From DASRHT01 sp035293765 (lineage in GTDB: Bacteria > Chloroflexota > Ktedonobacteria > Ktedonobacterales > Ktedonobacteraceae), in assembly GCA_035293765.1 (NCBI GenBank), contig DATGMF010000081.1:51665-115664 (forward strand): a stretch of 64,000 bases of DNA, in the 5' to 3' direction. Positions 11,024 through 19,468 of this stretch are shown here, in pieces. Both the position numbers and the translations under genes were made by a program. The notes under the pieces were generated by a model that was not told where the DNA came from, ran no database searches, and saw only the letters and a list, made by a program, of their open reading frames with translations. Within the stretch, counting starts at the first letter, position 1. Each line of letters begins with the position of its first letter.

Positions 11024-12148
11024 ATGTCTCTTTTGATCCAGCGCACACAACTTACTGCCGCATCGGTTCAGCTCCGGCAGGCGAAAGTTGCAGATGCTAT
11101 TGTGGAGAGTATCAATGCAACGTATTCGCGGGAAGAGGGCAGGAAAGACGGCATTTATTACTGGCCCGATCCCCTGCCCACACCCGACTCGACGCGTATC
11201 CCTGATCCATTGGTACTTTTTCAACCCGATGATCCCGATGCTGCACAAAGTGAGCGCCTGTCGGTTGTCCCGTTGAGCTTTCATGAAGTGCTGGCTCGAA
11301 GCAAAATAGATCAACAGCGGCCATTGATGCAGATACCGCTCGGCCTCGTCGATAAGCCCGCGTTGCAGCAGCGCGATACGCTGCTCATGGATCTGCATGG
11401 CTCCGGCGGTGCGCTAACTGGCGGCCCCTTACTGATCGCGGGCATGCAAAACAGCGGCAAGGCTACCGCGCTGCAAACGATTCTATTCTGGCTCACGACC
11501 CGTTATCGCCCGCACCAGTTTCGCTGCGCGGTTATCGATCCCGGTCATGACCTGGATGTTTTTCACACCCTGCCGCACCTGCACGACAACGATGGCAATC
11601 CGCTCTGGAGCGATGGCTCAACCGATGAGCAGGTAACGCAGCTCACCAACCTCTTCTCGCGCATCCCGGCTCAACGCAGAGAAAAATATCCTGATATGCG
11701 CTGGGATGATGATACGCTACCGCAATTATGGATGCATGGGGAGATTGTGCCACAGTTGCTGCTGATCATCAGTGAGTATCATCGTTTTGTGGAGCGTCCC
11801 GTGGCCGCGGCGGCATTGCGCAAACTGATACTCTCCATCGCCGAGGCTCGCTCGCTGGGAGTATACGTTGTGCTCTCCTCGGCTGAAACCAGCTCGCGGC
11901 ACATCCCACCGGATATTATGGGCAAAATAGGGGCAAAAATAGGTCTTTTTCTTAGCGAGCAGCAGCGTTATGATCTGTTCGGTCGCCCGCCTACAATGGA
12001 GCTTATCCCCGGACGCGGATACCTGCTAACGCGAGATCGGGAAATCCACCAGGTGCAACTGGCCCTGCCCGTGCCTGGCGCCAGCGAATCGCAGCGCCGA
12101 GAGATCCTGAAATACGAGGTGCAATGGCTCGCAAGCCAGCTTTTATAG
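11024..12148 (+). CDS. EccCb-like FtsK/SpoIIIE domain protein, degenerate ATPase
   Basis: A 374-residue protein with one FtsK/SpoIIIE-type domain and no membrane segment. It starts 50 bases after the preceding ATPase, with a GGAGGGA ribosome site, and is probably co-transcribed. Its P-loop reads GMQNSGKA (140-147), with Ala in place of the final Ser/Thr, and the Walker B equivalent reads LLLIISEY with Ser where Asp is expected. In actinobacterial EccC the second and third ATPase domains are likewise degenerate and bind substrate rather than hydrolyse ATP quickly; by analogy this could be the substrate-recognition half. Direct evidence for a substrate is lacking in this window. Confidence 0.7.
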   Translation: MSLLIQRTQLTAASVQLRQAKVADAIVESINATYSREEGRKDGIYYWPDPLPTPDSTRIPDPLVLFQPDDPDAAQSERLSVVPLSFHEVLARSKIDQQRPLMQIPLGLVDKPALQQRDTLLMDLHGSGGALTGGPLLIAGMQNSGKATALQTILFWLTTRYRPHQFRCAVIDPGHDLDVFHTLPHLHDNDGNPLWSDGSTDEQVTQLTNLFSRIPAQRREKYPDMRWDDDTLPQLWMHGEIVPQLLLIISEYHRFVERPVAAAALRKLILSIAEARSLGVYVVLSSAETSSRHIPPDIMGKIGAKIGLFLSEQQRYDLFGRPPTMELIPGRGYLLTRDREIHQVQLALPVPGASESQRREILKYEVQWLASQLL

Positions 12149-12231
12149 AGTCCTACCACGATGAAACGGGGAGCTCATGCAGATGAACAAAATACGATGG
12201 GGTGTTACTGGTAGAATTTGTTTGTTTGCAG

Positions 12232-12266
12232 AAGCTGGTCCCCACGGTAGATGAAGGGACCAGCTT
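12232..12266. terminator. Inverted repeat between convergent genes
   Basis: An 11-bp perfect stem (12232-12242 with 12256-12266) lies between the 3' ends of the EccCb-like and GerMN-like genes. There is no clear T-run on either strand, so terminator activity is uncertain. Confidence 0.4.
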
Positions 12267-12273
12267 GCGGTTA

Positions 12274-12918
12274 CTAACTCAGACAGCGGTCTTGCCCTGA
12301 CAGGTCGCCGAAGCAGTGTCCTTCTTTAGTGAGGATGACCACTTTTTTGATGCTGGAGAACTGCTTGAGGGTCGCGTTGATTTGCGCCGTCACGCGCGCA
12401 TCAGCGCCAATTCCAGGCGAGCTGATAGTGCGACAGAACTGCAAGGTTGCGGTCCCTTGCTCAGCGACAGAACCTTTTTTGTTGAGCGTCAGGGTGAAGT
12501 CTGGCCCTCCGACCGGCAGAGGCGCAGAGCAGCTCGATGGCCCGCTCAACATCGTGCTTAGCTCGCTAAAGAGACCCTGATTGTGTTCGGAGATGGTAGG
12601 TCCGGCAATCAAAAGCTGGATGGCGAACGTTCCCACAGCAACAGTGGGCGAGACGCGATCAACCGGGTAGACAGCAGAGAAATCCGTATTCACCGAGTTG
12701 GGAAACTTCGAGAAGAAAACACGAATTGGGATGCTGGTCGCGGTCGATGCACTTGACGCTTGAGCCTGCTGGGCTGCCTGGGCCGTAGAAGACAAATTTC
12801 CACTACCACCTAATATAAGGGCTAGCAGCGTAAGAATACTCAGCACTACAACGTATGTGAGACGAGAACGACGAGAAGGTGTTGCCAGATGTGGCCCGTA
12901 GTTTTGGAGCATTTTCAT
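12274..12918 (-). CDS. Secreted GerMN-like domain protein
   Basis: A 214-residue exported protein. The N-terminus is basic with a hydrophobic segment at about residues 22-40 and Ala-rich residues after it, fitting a signal peptide or an anchor. The mature part contains a stretch typical of GerMN domains: IRVFFSK, then PVDRVSPTVAVGTFAIQLLIAGPT, then a polar region with paired Cys and a C-terminal VVILTKEGHCFGDLSG. GerMN domains occur in Bacillus spore germination protein GerM and in many Gram-positive lipoproteins; their exact role outside spores is unclear. The ATG follows AAGGAG at ideal spacing. It is monocistronic, between the convergent EccC pair and groEL. Confidence 0.65.
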   Translation of the reverse strand: MKMLQNYGPHLATPSRRSRLTYVVVLSILTLLALILGGSGNLSSTAQAAQQAQASSASTATSIPIRVFFSKFPNSVNTDFSAVYPVDRVSPTVAVGTFAIQLLIAGPTISEHNQGLFSELSTMLSGPSSCSAPLPVGGPDFTLTLNKKGSVAEQGTATLQFCRTISSPGIGADARVTAQINATLKQFSSIKKVVILTKEGHCFGDLSGQDRCLS

Positions 12919-13267
12919 AATTTCTCCTTGAGCAAACGTACTTCGACCCCGCGCTCCTGAGCGAAGCTAGCGCGATAGCAGCGTTGGAGCGCGGAGCGTT
13001 TTAAAAGACTTTAAAATCAATGATAGGGACAATAGTGGCGCTATACAGGTGACGAACTGCCATGCAAAGGAGAATGCCTCCATTACTCGTCAAAGATACC
13101 AGCTTACGGGTACGTCATTTATGAACTGACTCACAAATTCTTGATGAACTATCTCACAATCTCTTGCGTTATACAGAAAGTAGTATAAACGAGCGGTATC
13201 ACAAACGTTTTGCAAAACGAGGAGTATTGCTCACAAGATGCTCACAATGCTTTTACATAGGATCAAA
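12919..13267. other. Intergenic region upstream of the GerMN-like gene
   Basis: No gene is visible. It holds a 19-base sequence (12956-12974) that recurs at 40306-40324, and a tandem pair of 23-base imperfect repeats (13121-13143 and 13144-13166, 19 of 23 identical) that share ATGAACT and CTCACAA. These could be binding sites for a regulator of the minus-strand GerMN-like gene (inference). Confidence 0.45.
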
Positions 13268-13309
13268 GCAAAAGGCGCTCCTCTCAAAAACGAGAGGAGC
13301 GCCTTTTGC
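13268..13309 (-). terminator. Terminator of the groES-groEL operon
   Basis: A perfect 18-bp stem (13268-13285 with 13292-13309) with a 6-nt loop; the arms carry the A4/T4 tract needed on either strand. It lies 34 bases beyond the groEL stop codon. Confidence 0.85.
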
Positions 13310-13343
13310 TGTGTTCTACGCGAGTATTTTATAGCATACCAGC

Positions 13344-14978
13344 CTACATCATGCCGCCCATACCGCCCATGCCGCCGGGCATGCCCGCGGGAGCTGCTGG
13401 TTGCTCTTCTGGAATGTCGGTGATGAGCGTATCGGTGGAGAGGACCATGCCCGCGATGCTGACTGCGTTTTGCAGGGCCGAGCGAGTGACCTTCACAGGA
13501 TCGATGATGCCCGCTTTGAACATATCGACATATTCGCCGGTCAGGGCATTGAAGCCATAGCCATGCGGCTGGCGTCGCACGCCTGCAACTGTCACGGCTC
13601 CATCAAAGCCTGCGTTAAGGGCGATCTGGCGCAGCGGCTCCTCCAGGGCGCGCCGCAGAATATTGACGCCGGTTGCCTCTTCGCCGCTGAGCTGCACTTT
13701 GTCGAGCGCGGAGATAGCCGCGACCAGCACTGCGCCGCCGCCAGGGACGATGCCCTCTTCGATGGCGGCACGAGTGGCAGAGAGGGCATCCTCGACGCGA
13801 TGCTTCTTCTCTTTCATCTCGACCTCGGTGGCTGCTCCAACCTTAATCACACCAACGCCGCCAGCCAGCTTTGCCAGGCGCTCTTGCAGCTTCTCACGAT
13901 CATAATCGCTGGTGGTCTCGCCGATCAGGGTGCGAATCTGCTGAATGCGCGCGTGAATGGCATCCGGGGAGCCTGCCCCTTCAACAATCGTGGTGAGATC
14001 TTTCGTCGCGGTAACGGTGCGGGCGCGACCGAGATCTTCCATAGTGGCATTCTCTAACTTCAGGCCGGTCTTCTCGGTAATCACGGTTGCGCCGGTCAGG
14101 ATAGCAATATCCTCAAGCATGGCCTCGCGGCGGTCTCCGAAGCCAGGAGCCTTGACGCCCAGCACATTGAATGCGCCGCGCATCTTGTTGACCACCAGGG
14201 TTGCCAGCGCCTCGCCATCGATGTCCTCTGCGATAATCACCAGCTCCTTCTGACCGCTCTGGAGCAAACGCTCAAGCAGAGGAAGGATATCGGCGATGGC
14301 GCTGATTTTCTTATCGGTGATGAGGATGTAGGGATTGGAAAGTTCGGCCTCGGTATGCTCCTGATTTGTGGTCATATAGAGGGAGATAAAGCCGCGGTCA
14401 AACTGCATACCCTCGGTATACTCCTTCTCCATCACGATGCCCCGGCCCTCTTCGACCGTGATGACGCCGTCTTTGCCAACTTTTTCCATCACTTCGGCGA
14501 TCATCTCGCCGATCTCGCTATCGGCGGCAGAGATGGAGGCCACCTGCGCTATCTCTTCGCGACCCTCGATTGGCCTGCTCATCGACTTGATCTCGGCGAT
14601 GGCGGCCTCGACGCCCAGCTCCAGTCCCCGGCGCAGAATCATCGGATTCGCGCCCGCCGCCAGGTTCTTCAAGCCCTCGTTGACAATGGCATGAGCCAGA
14701 ACGGTGGCCGTGGTGGTGCCGTCGCCGGCGATATCATTGGTCTTGGTCGCGGCCTCTTTCAGCAACTGCGCCCCCATGTTCTCAAAAGGATCGGGCAGTT
14801 CGATATCACGCGCGATTGTCACGCCGTCGTTGGTAATGGTTGGTGCGCCGAACTTCTTGTCCAGCACAACATTGCGCCCCTTAGGACCAAGCGTTACTTT
14901 AACCGCATCGGCCAGTGCATCCATGCCGCGCTTGAGCGAATAGCGCGCCTGTTCATCAAATTGCAAACGTTTTGCCAC
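13344..14978 (-). CDS. groL: 60-kDa chaperonin GroEL
   Basis: A 544-residue GroEL, full length. It forms the double-ring folding chamber that works with GroES. Diagnostic blocks are present: KVTLGPKGRNVVLDKKFGAP, the ATP-site DGTTTAT, VEEG..IVPGGG and the C-terminal Gly-Gly-Met tail. It lies 68 bases downstream of groES and shares its CIRCE-controlled promoter. Only one groEL is present in the window. The start is the ATG of MAKRLQFDEQAR. Confidence 0.98.
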   Translation of the reverse strand: MAKRLQFDEQARYSLKRGMDALADAVKVTLGPKGRNVVLDKKFGAPTITNDGVTIARDIELPDPFENMGAQLLKEAATKTNDIAGDGTTTATVLAHAIVNEGLKNLAAGANPMILRRGLELGVEAAIAEIKSMSRPIEGREEIAQVASISAADSEIGEMIAEVMEKVGKDGVITVEEGRGIVMEKEYTEGMQFDRGFISLYMTTNQEHTEAELSNPYILITDKKISAIADILPLLERLLQSGQKELVIIAEDIDGEALATLVVNKMRGAFNVLGVKAPGFGDRREAMLEDIAILTGATVITEKTGLKLENATMEDLGRARTVTATKDLTTIVEGAGSPDAIHARIQQIRTLIGETTSDYDREKLQERLAKLAGGVGVIKVGAATEVEMKEKKHRVEDALSATRAAIEEGIVPGGGAVLVAAISALDKVQLSGEEATGVNILRRALEEPLRQIALNAGFDGAVTVAGVRRQPHGYGFNALTGEYVDMFKAGIIDPVKVTRSALQNAVSIAGMVLSTDTLITDIPEEQPAAPAGMPGGMGGMGGMM

Positions 14979-15046
14979 GAAACGAACTCCTACTTATGTA
15001 CTTAACTCACGGTGATAAATGAAAAACGAACTTTTTGGGAATGAAT

Positions 15047-15349
15047 TTACTCCACTATACCCATGATGTCGCTCTCGCGGAGAATTAAATATTCTTCGTT
15101 TTCGACTTTGACTTCGGTACCGGCGTACCTGGCAAAGAGCACCTTCTGACCAACCTGAACCTCCAGCGCGACCCGCTTGCCATTGTCCAATACCTTGCCT
15201 GGACCCAGCGCCACGATCTCGCCCTCCTGGGGCTTCTCCTTCGCGGTATCTGGTAGCATAATGCCGCTCTTGGTGATGGTCTCACGCGCCAAAGGTTTGA
15301 CTACCACGCGGTCGCCCAGTGGCCGCAGCTTGACGCTCACTGTTGACAT
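15047..15349 (-). CDS. groS: Co-chaperonin GroES
   Basis: A 100-residue 10-kDa chaperonin that caps the GroEL ring. The blocks KLRPLGDRVVVKPL, the mobile-loop region, GEIVALGPG, VLFARYAGTEVK and EEYLILRESDIMGIVE are typical. I start at the internal ATG of MSTVSVKL because a GGGAGGA ribosome site lies just upstream; a longer open frame would begin inside the CIRCE region. First gene of the groES-groEL operon. Confidence 0.96.
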   Translation of the reverse strand: MSTVSVKLRPLGDRVVVKPLARETITKSGIMLPDTAKEKPQEGEIVALGPGKVLDNGKRVALEVQVGQKVLFARYAGTEVKVENEEYLILRESDIMGIVE

Positions 15350-15420
15350 ACTCCATTCCTCCCTATTCGGTACGTGTATCTTTTTAAGAAGATGAGGTGG
15401 AACTCGCCTCTTTTTCCATT

Positions 15421-15447
15421 TTAGCACTCTCTTGATGAGAGTGCGAA
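15421..15447 (-). promoter_or_regulatory. CIRCE operator (HrcA site) of groES-groEL
   Basis: The sequence TTAGCACTC, 9 bases, GAGTGCGAA matches the CIRCE consensus TTAGCACTC-N9-GAGTGCTAA at 17 of 18 arm positions. It lies just downstream of the -10 box, where HrcA binding blocks transcription. No hrcA gene is in the window. Confidence 0.93.
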
Positions 15448-15455
15448 CCGGCTAT

Positions 15456-15484
15456 ATCATACACCATTGGTGATCAATGCGCAA
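15456..15484 (-). promoter_or_regulatory. Promoter of groES-groEL
   Basis: On the minus strand a TTGCGC -35 box (15479-15484), 17-bp spacer and TATGAT -10 box (15456-15461) lie directly upstream of the CIRCE element. Confidence 0.7.
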
Positions 15485-15702
15485 GGGGTGACGGGAAAAG
15501 TTTTTTGTTGCTCAATAGAGGTGAAAAGGGAGGGGCGGGCATTTCTCATCACAGTACCGAACTCTTCACTTCTTCAGCTACAAGTGCTATACTCGTCTCA
15601 GTTATATCGTATCTCCTATGATCGTCAATTTCGAAAATTTGTCGTGGTCGCGTCGTTTAATATGTTAGAGAGTTGTATGTAGCGATTTATAAAGAAAACG
15701 AT

Positions 15703-17787
15703 ATGCAAGAGCAGCAAGGCCCAATTAAAGAACAACTGGCATTCGCTGGTGAGGAGCGACCGAGCACCAGGCACTTTGGCAACTATGACCTGGTGCGGCG
15801 TATTGATGTGGGAGGAATGGGTGAAGTATACCTGGCCCGCCAGCGCACAGCGTTCGGGCGCGAGGTTGCGGTCAAAATCATTCGTTCCGATCTGGTGCAT
15901 GATATCACGGCGCGGAAACGCTTCCTGCGCGAAGCAGAAGTGAGCGCCCATCTCAAGCATGAACATATCCTTCCCCTGGTCGAGTTTGGCGAAGAGCAGG
16001 GACGTCTCTTCCTCGTAACGCCCTATATCCAGGGCGGCACGCTTGCTCGTCGCCTGCAAAGCGGCCCCCTCTCGCTCGCGGAGGCGCGCAAACTTTTCTC
16101 GGCCCTGGTTCAGGCCGTGGCATATATTCATAAGCGAGGTGTGATTCACCGCGACCTCAAGCCCAGCAATATTTTGCTTGATCGCGAAGAGGATAGCGAC
16201 CAGGTCTATGTGCGTTTGATCGATTTTGGGATCGCCTCAATCCAGGGCATGGCTGCCGGGCCTGCTCTAACGACGGCTGAAAACGAGATGGGCACATTGG
16301 CATATATGGCGCCCGAACGCGTGAATGGGATCGCGGCTCCCAGCAATGACATCTATTCGCTTGGCGTTATGCTCTACCAGATGCTGGCCGGACAATTGCC
16401 AGCAACCGGCACTGTCTCTCTGCCTCCTATGCTCGAACAGGTGGTACAGCGTTGTATCGCCCCCGACCCGCTGAACCGCTTTGCCAGCGCCGATGCTTTA
16501 TTAAAGGCGTTTGAACAAGCCTGCCAATCGCTGAGTGCGGAAGAGCAGGACAAAACTTTTGTTGCGCCTAAGGCTACTCCTGTAGAATTATCGCCGGCCC
16601 CTCCCGGAAGGTCCGGCTTACCATCTCGTCCCATAGAGCACGATAATGGAGTCAGGACCGGTGGGTTATTATCGCAAGCAGATATGTCCAGGCCGCCTCA
16701 GTCCACTCCGCGCTATACATTTAGCCAGGAGGACTACAGCGCCCCAACTTCGTTTATTGGTCCGCAGCGATCTCAGGAGCAACTCAAACAACTGGCCGAT
16801 GTGGCAGTGACGCCCCGCATCCCTGGAAGAAGGGGGAAAGGGCGCAAAATCTCCCCGCTGGCTATCATTCCCTTATCCATTACCGTCGTGCTTCTCCTGC
16901 TGATCGGTCTCCTCCTCTTCGGCTTCCAGTTCGCTCTCGCTGCCGACGTCACCATCAGCCCGCAGGTTCATGCGTTTAGCAACACATTTACTATGACGGC
17001 CCGACCAGGGTTACACGCGCTTGACGCCGCCACGAACTCGATCCCTGCCAGTGTGCTCAGCAGCACCAAAACGGGCTCGCAGCAAGGACCCACGACCGGC
17101 GTCGCGCAATGCGTGCTTGGCATCTTTAATTGCAAGCAGGCGGTCTCTTTCCTGGACGTGATAGCGATAAGCGCGCAACTCAAACCAACGGTTAAGCTGC
17201 AAGTTGATCAGGATTTACGGCAGCAGGAGCGAGCCATCGGCGCTTTACCGGTCGGGAATACCTTCTATAACGATGTCAACGTGAACGCCGATCCAGCCGT
17301 TGGCTCGGTGAGCAAAACCGTTACGGTGACGCTGACCGAACAAGGGAGCGTGGAATATCTTAAAACAAAAGACGTTCACGATCTGGCGGTTCTACTGCTC
17401 CAGCAGCAAATGCTCCAGCAGTTTGGGCAGAATTACGCTTTGATCGACCAGTTAACGCAGATTAGCCAGCCGGTTGTGCAGGGCGTTGGCCTGGATGGCT
17501 CGGTGAAGGTTGCAGTTTCGGCAGGAGGGGTGGCGAAATATCAGATTTCGGCGACGGATATCAAGGCGATCCAGAATGCTATTAAAGGCATGAATCAGAA
17601 AGACGCGCGCACACTGATTGCCAAAAGGCCGGGTCTGGATACTAACGCCATTACGCTGCATATCTCTTATGGGGAGACGCTGCCCAGCAATATCGAGCAG
17701 ATAAAAATTGTCGTGGTCAATCCGGCTAATTTGCCACCCGTGCAGCTTCCTACGCTCGGGGCAACGCCGACTGCGCCAAATCGATAG
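15703..17787 (+). CDS. Membrane Hanks-type Ser/Thr protein kinase with extracellular domain
   Basis: A 694-residue receptor-like kinase. The kinase domain (about residues 25-275) has the Gly-rich loop (VGGMGEVYLA), the Lys of VAVKII, HRDLKPSN and DFG, then MAPERV. A linker rich in Pro and Ser leads to one transmembrane helix (about 387-417), and about 270 residues lie outside. The outer part is unlike PASTA repeats; its end (KDARTLIAKRPGLD...LP) faintly resembles C-terminal segments of baseplate-J-like proteins, a weak guess. I use the internal ATG at MQEQQGP; an in-frame TTG ten codons earlier is an alternative. It stands alone, facing recX. Confidence 0.88.
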   Translation: MQEQQGPIKEQLAFAGEERPSTRHFGNYDLVRRIDVGGMGEVYLARQRTAFGREVAVKIIRSDLVHDITARKRFLREAEVSAHLKHEHILPLVEFGEEQGRLFLVTPYIQGGTLARRLQSGPLSLAEARKLFSALVQAVAYIHKRGVIHRDLKPSNILLDREEDSDQVYVRLIDFGIASIQGMAAGPALTTAENEMGTLAYMAPERVNGIAAPSNDIYSLGVMLYQMLAGQLPATGTVSLPPMLEQVVQRCIAPDPLNRFASADALLKAFEQACQSLSAEEQDKTFVAPKATPVELSPAPPGRSGLPSRPIEHDNGVRTGGLLSQADMSRPPQSTPRYTFSQEDYSAPTSFIGPQRSQEQLKQLADVAVTPRIPGRRGKGRKISPLAIIPLSITVVLLLLIGLLLFGFQFALAADVTISPQVHAFSNTFTMTARPGLHALDAATNSIPASVLSSTKTGSQQGPTTGVAQCVLGIFNCKQAVSFLDVIAISAQLKPTVKLQVDQDLRQQERAIGALPVGNTFYNDVNVNADPAVGSVSKTVTVTLTEQGSVEYLKTKDVHDLAVLLLQQQMLQQFGQNYALIDQLTQISQPVVQGVGLDGSVKVAVSAGGVAKYQISATDIKAIQNAIKGMNQKDARTLIAKRPGLDTNAITLHISYGETLPSNIEQIKIVVVNPANLPPVQLPTLGATPTAPNR

Positions 17788-17814
17788 GCTTGTAGCTATA
17801 TGCATGAGGAACTG

Positions 17815-18474
17815 CTACTCGGGTTCCTCTTCTGGCTCCGTTTCCTCTTTTAACTCCTGCCACAAGGCTCGCACGGTGCGCGTGGCGATTTCATAGCCGA
17901 AGCCGCGTCGTTGCAAGAACGAACCCAGGCGCGAGCGGAAGGTCGCGTAATCGATATCAGGTGTGCGCACAAGCGACAATGCTTTTTTGCGTCCGGCGGC
18001 TAAGGCGCGTTCCTCATCTTTCTCGTCATCGACCAGCTCATCAACAACATCGCGCGCCACACCTTTCATGCGCAGTTCGTTCTTCAGTGCGTGGGCGCCG
18101 CGTGGGCTGAACTGTTCGCGCGATTCGAGCCAGAACGAGGCAAAGGCGTGGTCGTTGACGAGGTCAAGATGGTCCAGGCGTGCCAGCACGGCATCGATCA
18201 TTGCGGGCAGCGTCTCCTTGCGTCGCAAGTAACGCCGCACCTCTTCGCGGCTGCGTGGGCGGAACGAGAGATAATTGAGCGCGCGATCAACGGCTCGTTG
18301 CAGCGTCTCTTCATACTGCAACTGCTCTATCTGGGCAGGGGAAATCTCCTGCTCGACTGCCAGACCCATCTGATAAACAAGCAATGTGCTGGCGCCCAGC
18401 AGAAAGTGGCCGTCAACAAAGATATTCACGCGCTCAGGATTGGTCGCCTGTGGTTGCAACGCTGTAATACGCAT
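17815..18474 (-). CDS. recX: Regulatory protein RecX
   Basis: A 219-residue RecX-family protein, the modulator that caps and inhibits RecA filaments. It shows the expected repeats of three-helix units: a block around RALNYLSFRPRSREEVRRYL, then ARLDHLDLVNDHAFASFWLESR..FSPRGAHALKNELRMKGV, and a C-terminal AAGRKKALS...FRSRLGSFLQRRGFGYEIATRTVRALW. Length is somewhat above the E. coli form, as in Gram-positive RecX. recA is not adjacent. The final residues are very acidic. Confidence 0.9.
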   Translation of the reverse strand: MRITALQPQATNPERVNIFVDGHFLLGASTLLVYQMGLAVEQEISPAQIEQLQYEETLQRAVDRALNYLSFRPRSREEVRRYLRRKETLPAMIDAVLARLDHLDLVNDHAFASFWLESREQFSPRGAHALKNELRMKGVARDVVDELVDDEKDEERALAAGRKKALSLVRTPDIDYATFRSRLGSFLQRRGFGYEIATRTVRALWQELKEETEPEEEPE

Positions 18475-18509
18475 AGAGATACTATATCATCCCTGTCGAG
18501 TCATTAATT

Positions 18510-18558
18510 GCAGACCGCCCGTAGGGCAGGGCAGGCCCTGCCCCTACGGGCGGTCTGC
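18510..18558. repeat. Palindromic repeat with GTAGGGGCAGGGC-type core
   Basis: Two arms (18510-18532 and 18535-18558) pair over 23 bases with a one-base bulge. The core motif (CCCTGCCCCTAC and complement) recurs at 37441-37507 and, in altered form, inside tilS at 39605-39642. It also lies where a terminator between minus-strand genes could act. Confidence 0.75.
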
Positions 18559-18566
18559 ATAACAGG

Positions 18567-18782
18567 TCAGGAATGATCTTGCTCACCCCACACATGAGCG
18601 TAGGCGACAACTTCCCCTTGCAAAGGGATCTTGACCCAGGACTTGTCGGCGAAGACCTGATCAGGCGATGTGTCGGCGTAATTTAGCGCTTCCTGCTCCT
18701 CAATGGTGGTTTGAGAGAGGGTCTCCACATCATTTGCGGTTGGGACATACAGGAAAAATTCCTTGCGGCACAGACTCTTCAT
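18567..18782 (-). CDS. Small hypothetical protein (71 aa)
   Basis: A 71-residue acidic soluble protein that I do not recognise. The ATG follows AAAGGAC at proper spacing, which supports translation. There is no signal peptide or membrane segment. It lies upstream of recX on the same strand but a palindromic repeat separates them. Confidence 0.55.
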   Translation of the reverse strand: MKSLCRKEFFLYVPTANDVETLSQTTIEEQEALNYADTSPDQVFADKSWVKIPLQGEVVAYAHVWGEQDHS

Positions 18783-18985
18783 AGCAATGTTGTCCTTTCT
18801 TGAAATGTGTGTTCTGTCATGACCCTCATCTCTTCGCTGATGGCTATAGAAGTGAGGTTCTATTCAGTAGACGTAAGAAGTGACGTGTTTCCAAAAATGT
18901 CATCAGGCTGTTCTATCGTCACTATATAGACGTCAAACAACCTGATTTTTGGCCTGTAAGTCTGGTTACATAGGAAGAATATCTA

Positions 18986-19363
18986 CTAAGGGCGTATCTC
19001 CGGGGAAGTTGAGGCGAGGTGTTTCTCGACTATGGCTATTAATGCATCCACATCAAATGGTTTCTCCAGATAATCATCTGCGCCGCTGGCATCGGCTGCC
19101 TTGTCGGTTCCAGAATGTGCGGAAAGTATAATGACTGGAATGTGGGCCGTTTCGTGGTCGCTTTTTAGTTGCTTACAAATATCTCTTCCATCTACTCCTG
19201 AAAGCAACATATCGAGCAGGATCAGATCGGGCTTCTCTTTTTTGAGTAGAGGCAGTAAGTTGCCGTTTGTATTAGTTTGTACGGAATATCCCTCGCCCTC
19301 CAGGACGAGTTGTACCACCTCGACGATGCTTTCGTCGTCGTCAACGACCAGGATTTTTTTCAT
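18986..19363 (-). CDS. Stand-alone response regulator (receiver domain only)
   Basis: A 125-residue CheY-like receiver. The acidic pocket DDD (8-10), the phospho-acceptor Asp51 in LLLDMLLSG, Ser81 and Lys101 of the EKPF motif are all present. There is no output domain, so it must act through protein contacts or as a phosphorelay carrier. No histidine kinase is adjacent, so it is an orphan here. It lies in a gap between small genes; its own ribosome site is the AAGGAGATAGAG just before the ATG. Confidence 0.92.
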   Translation of the reverse strand: MKKILVVDDDESIVEVVQLVLEGEGYSVQTNTNGNLLPLLKKEKPDLILLDMLLSGVDGRDICKQLKSDHETAHIPVIILSAHSGTDKAADASGADDYLEKPFDVDALIAIVEKHLASTSPEIRP

Positions 19364-19468
19364 CTCTCTATCTCCTTAAACACTGTCGTATTATACCACA
19401 ATGGAAAAGGAAGAGAAATTCTAGTAAAAATTTCTAGACTCTTGTCTTTTACATAAGAAGGTAATTCG

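Noticed and set aside
13121..13166. Tandem 23-base repeats considered as a CRISPR start
   Set aside because: Only two imperfect units with no spacers between them and no cas genes.
13401..14057. Long plus-strand open frame inside groEL
   Set aside because: It is antisense to a certain GroEL gene and has low-complexity composition that follows from the opposite-strand codon bias; no ribosome site.
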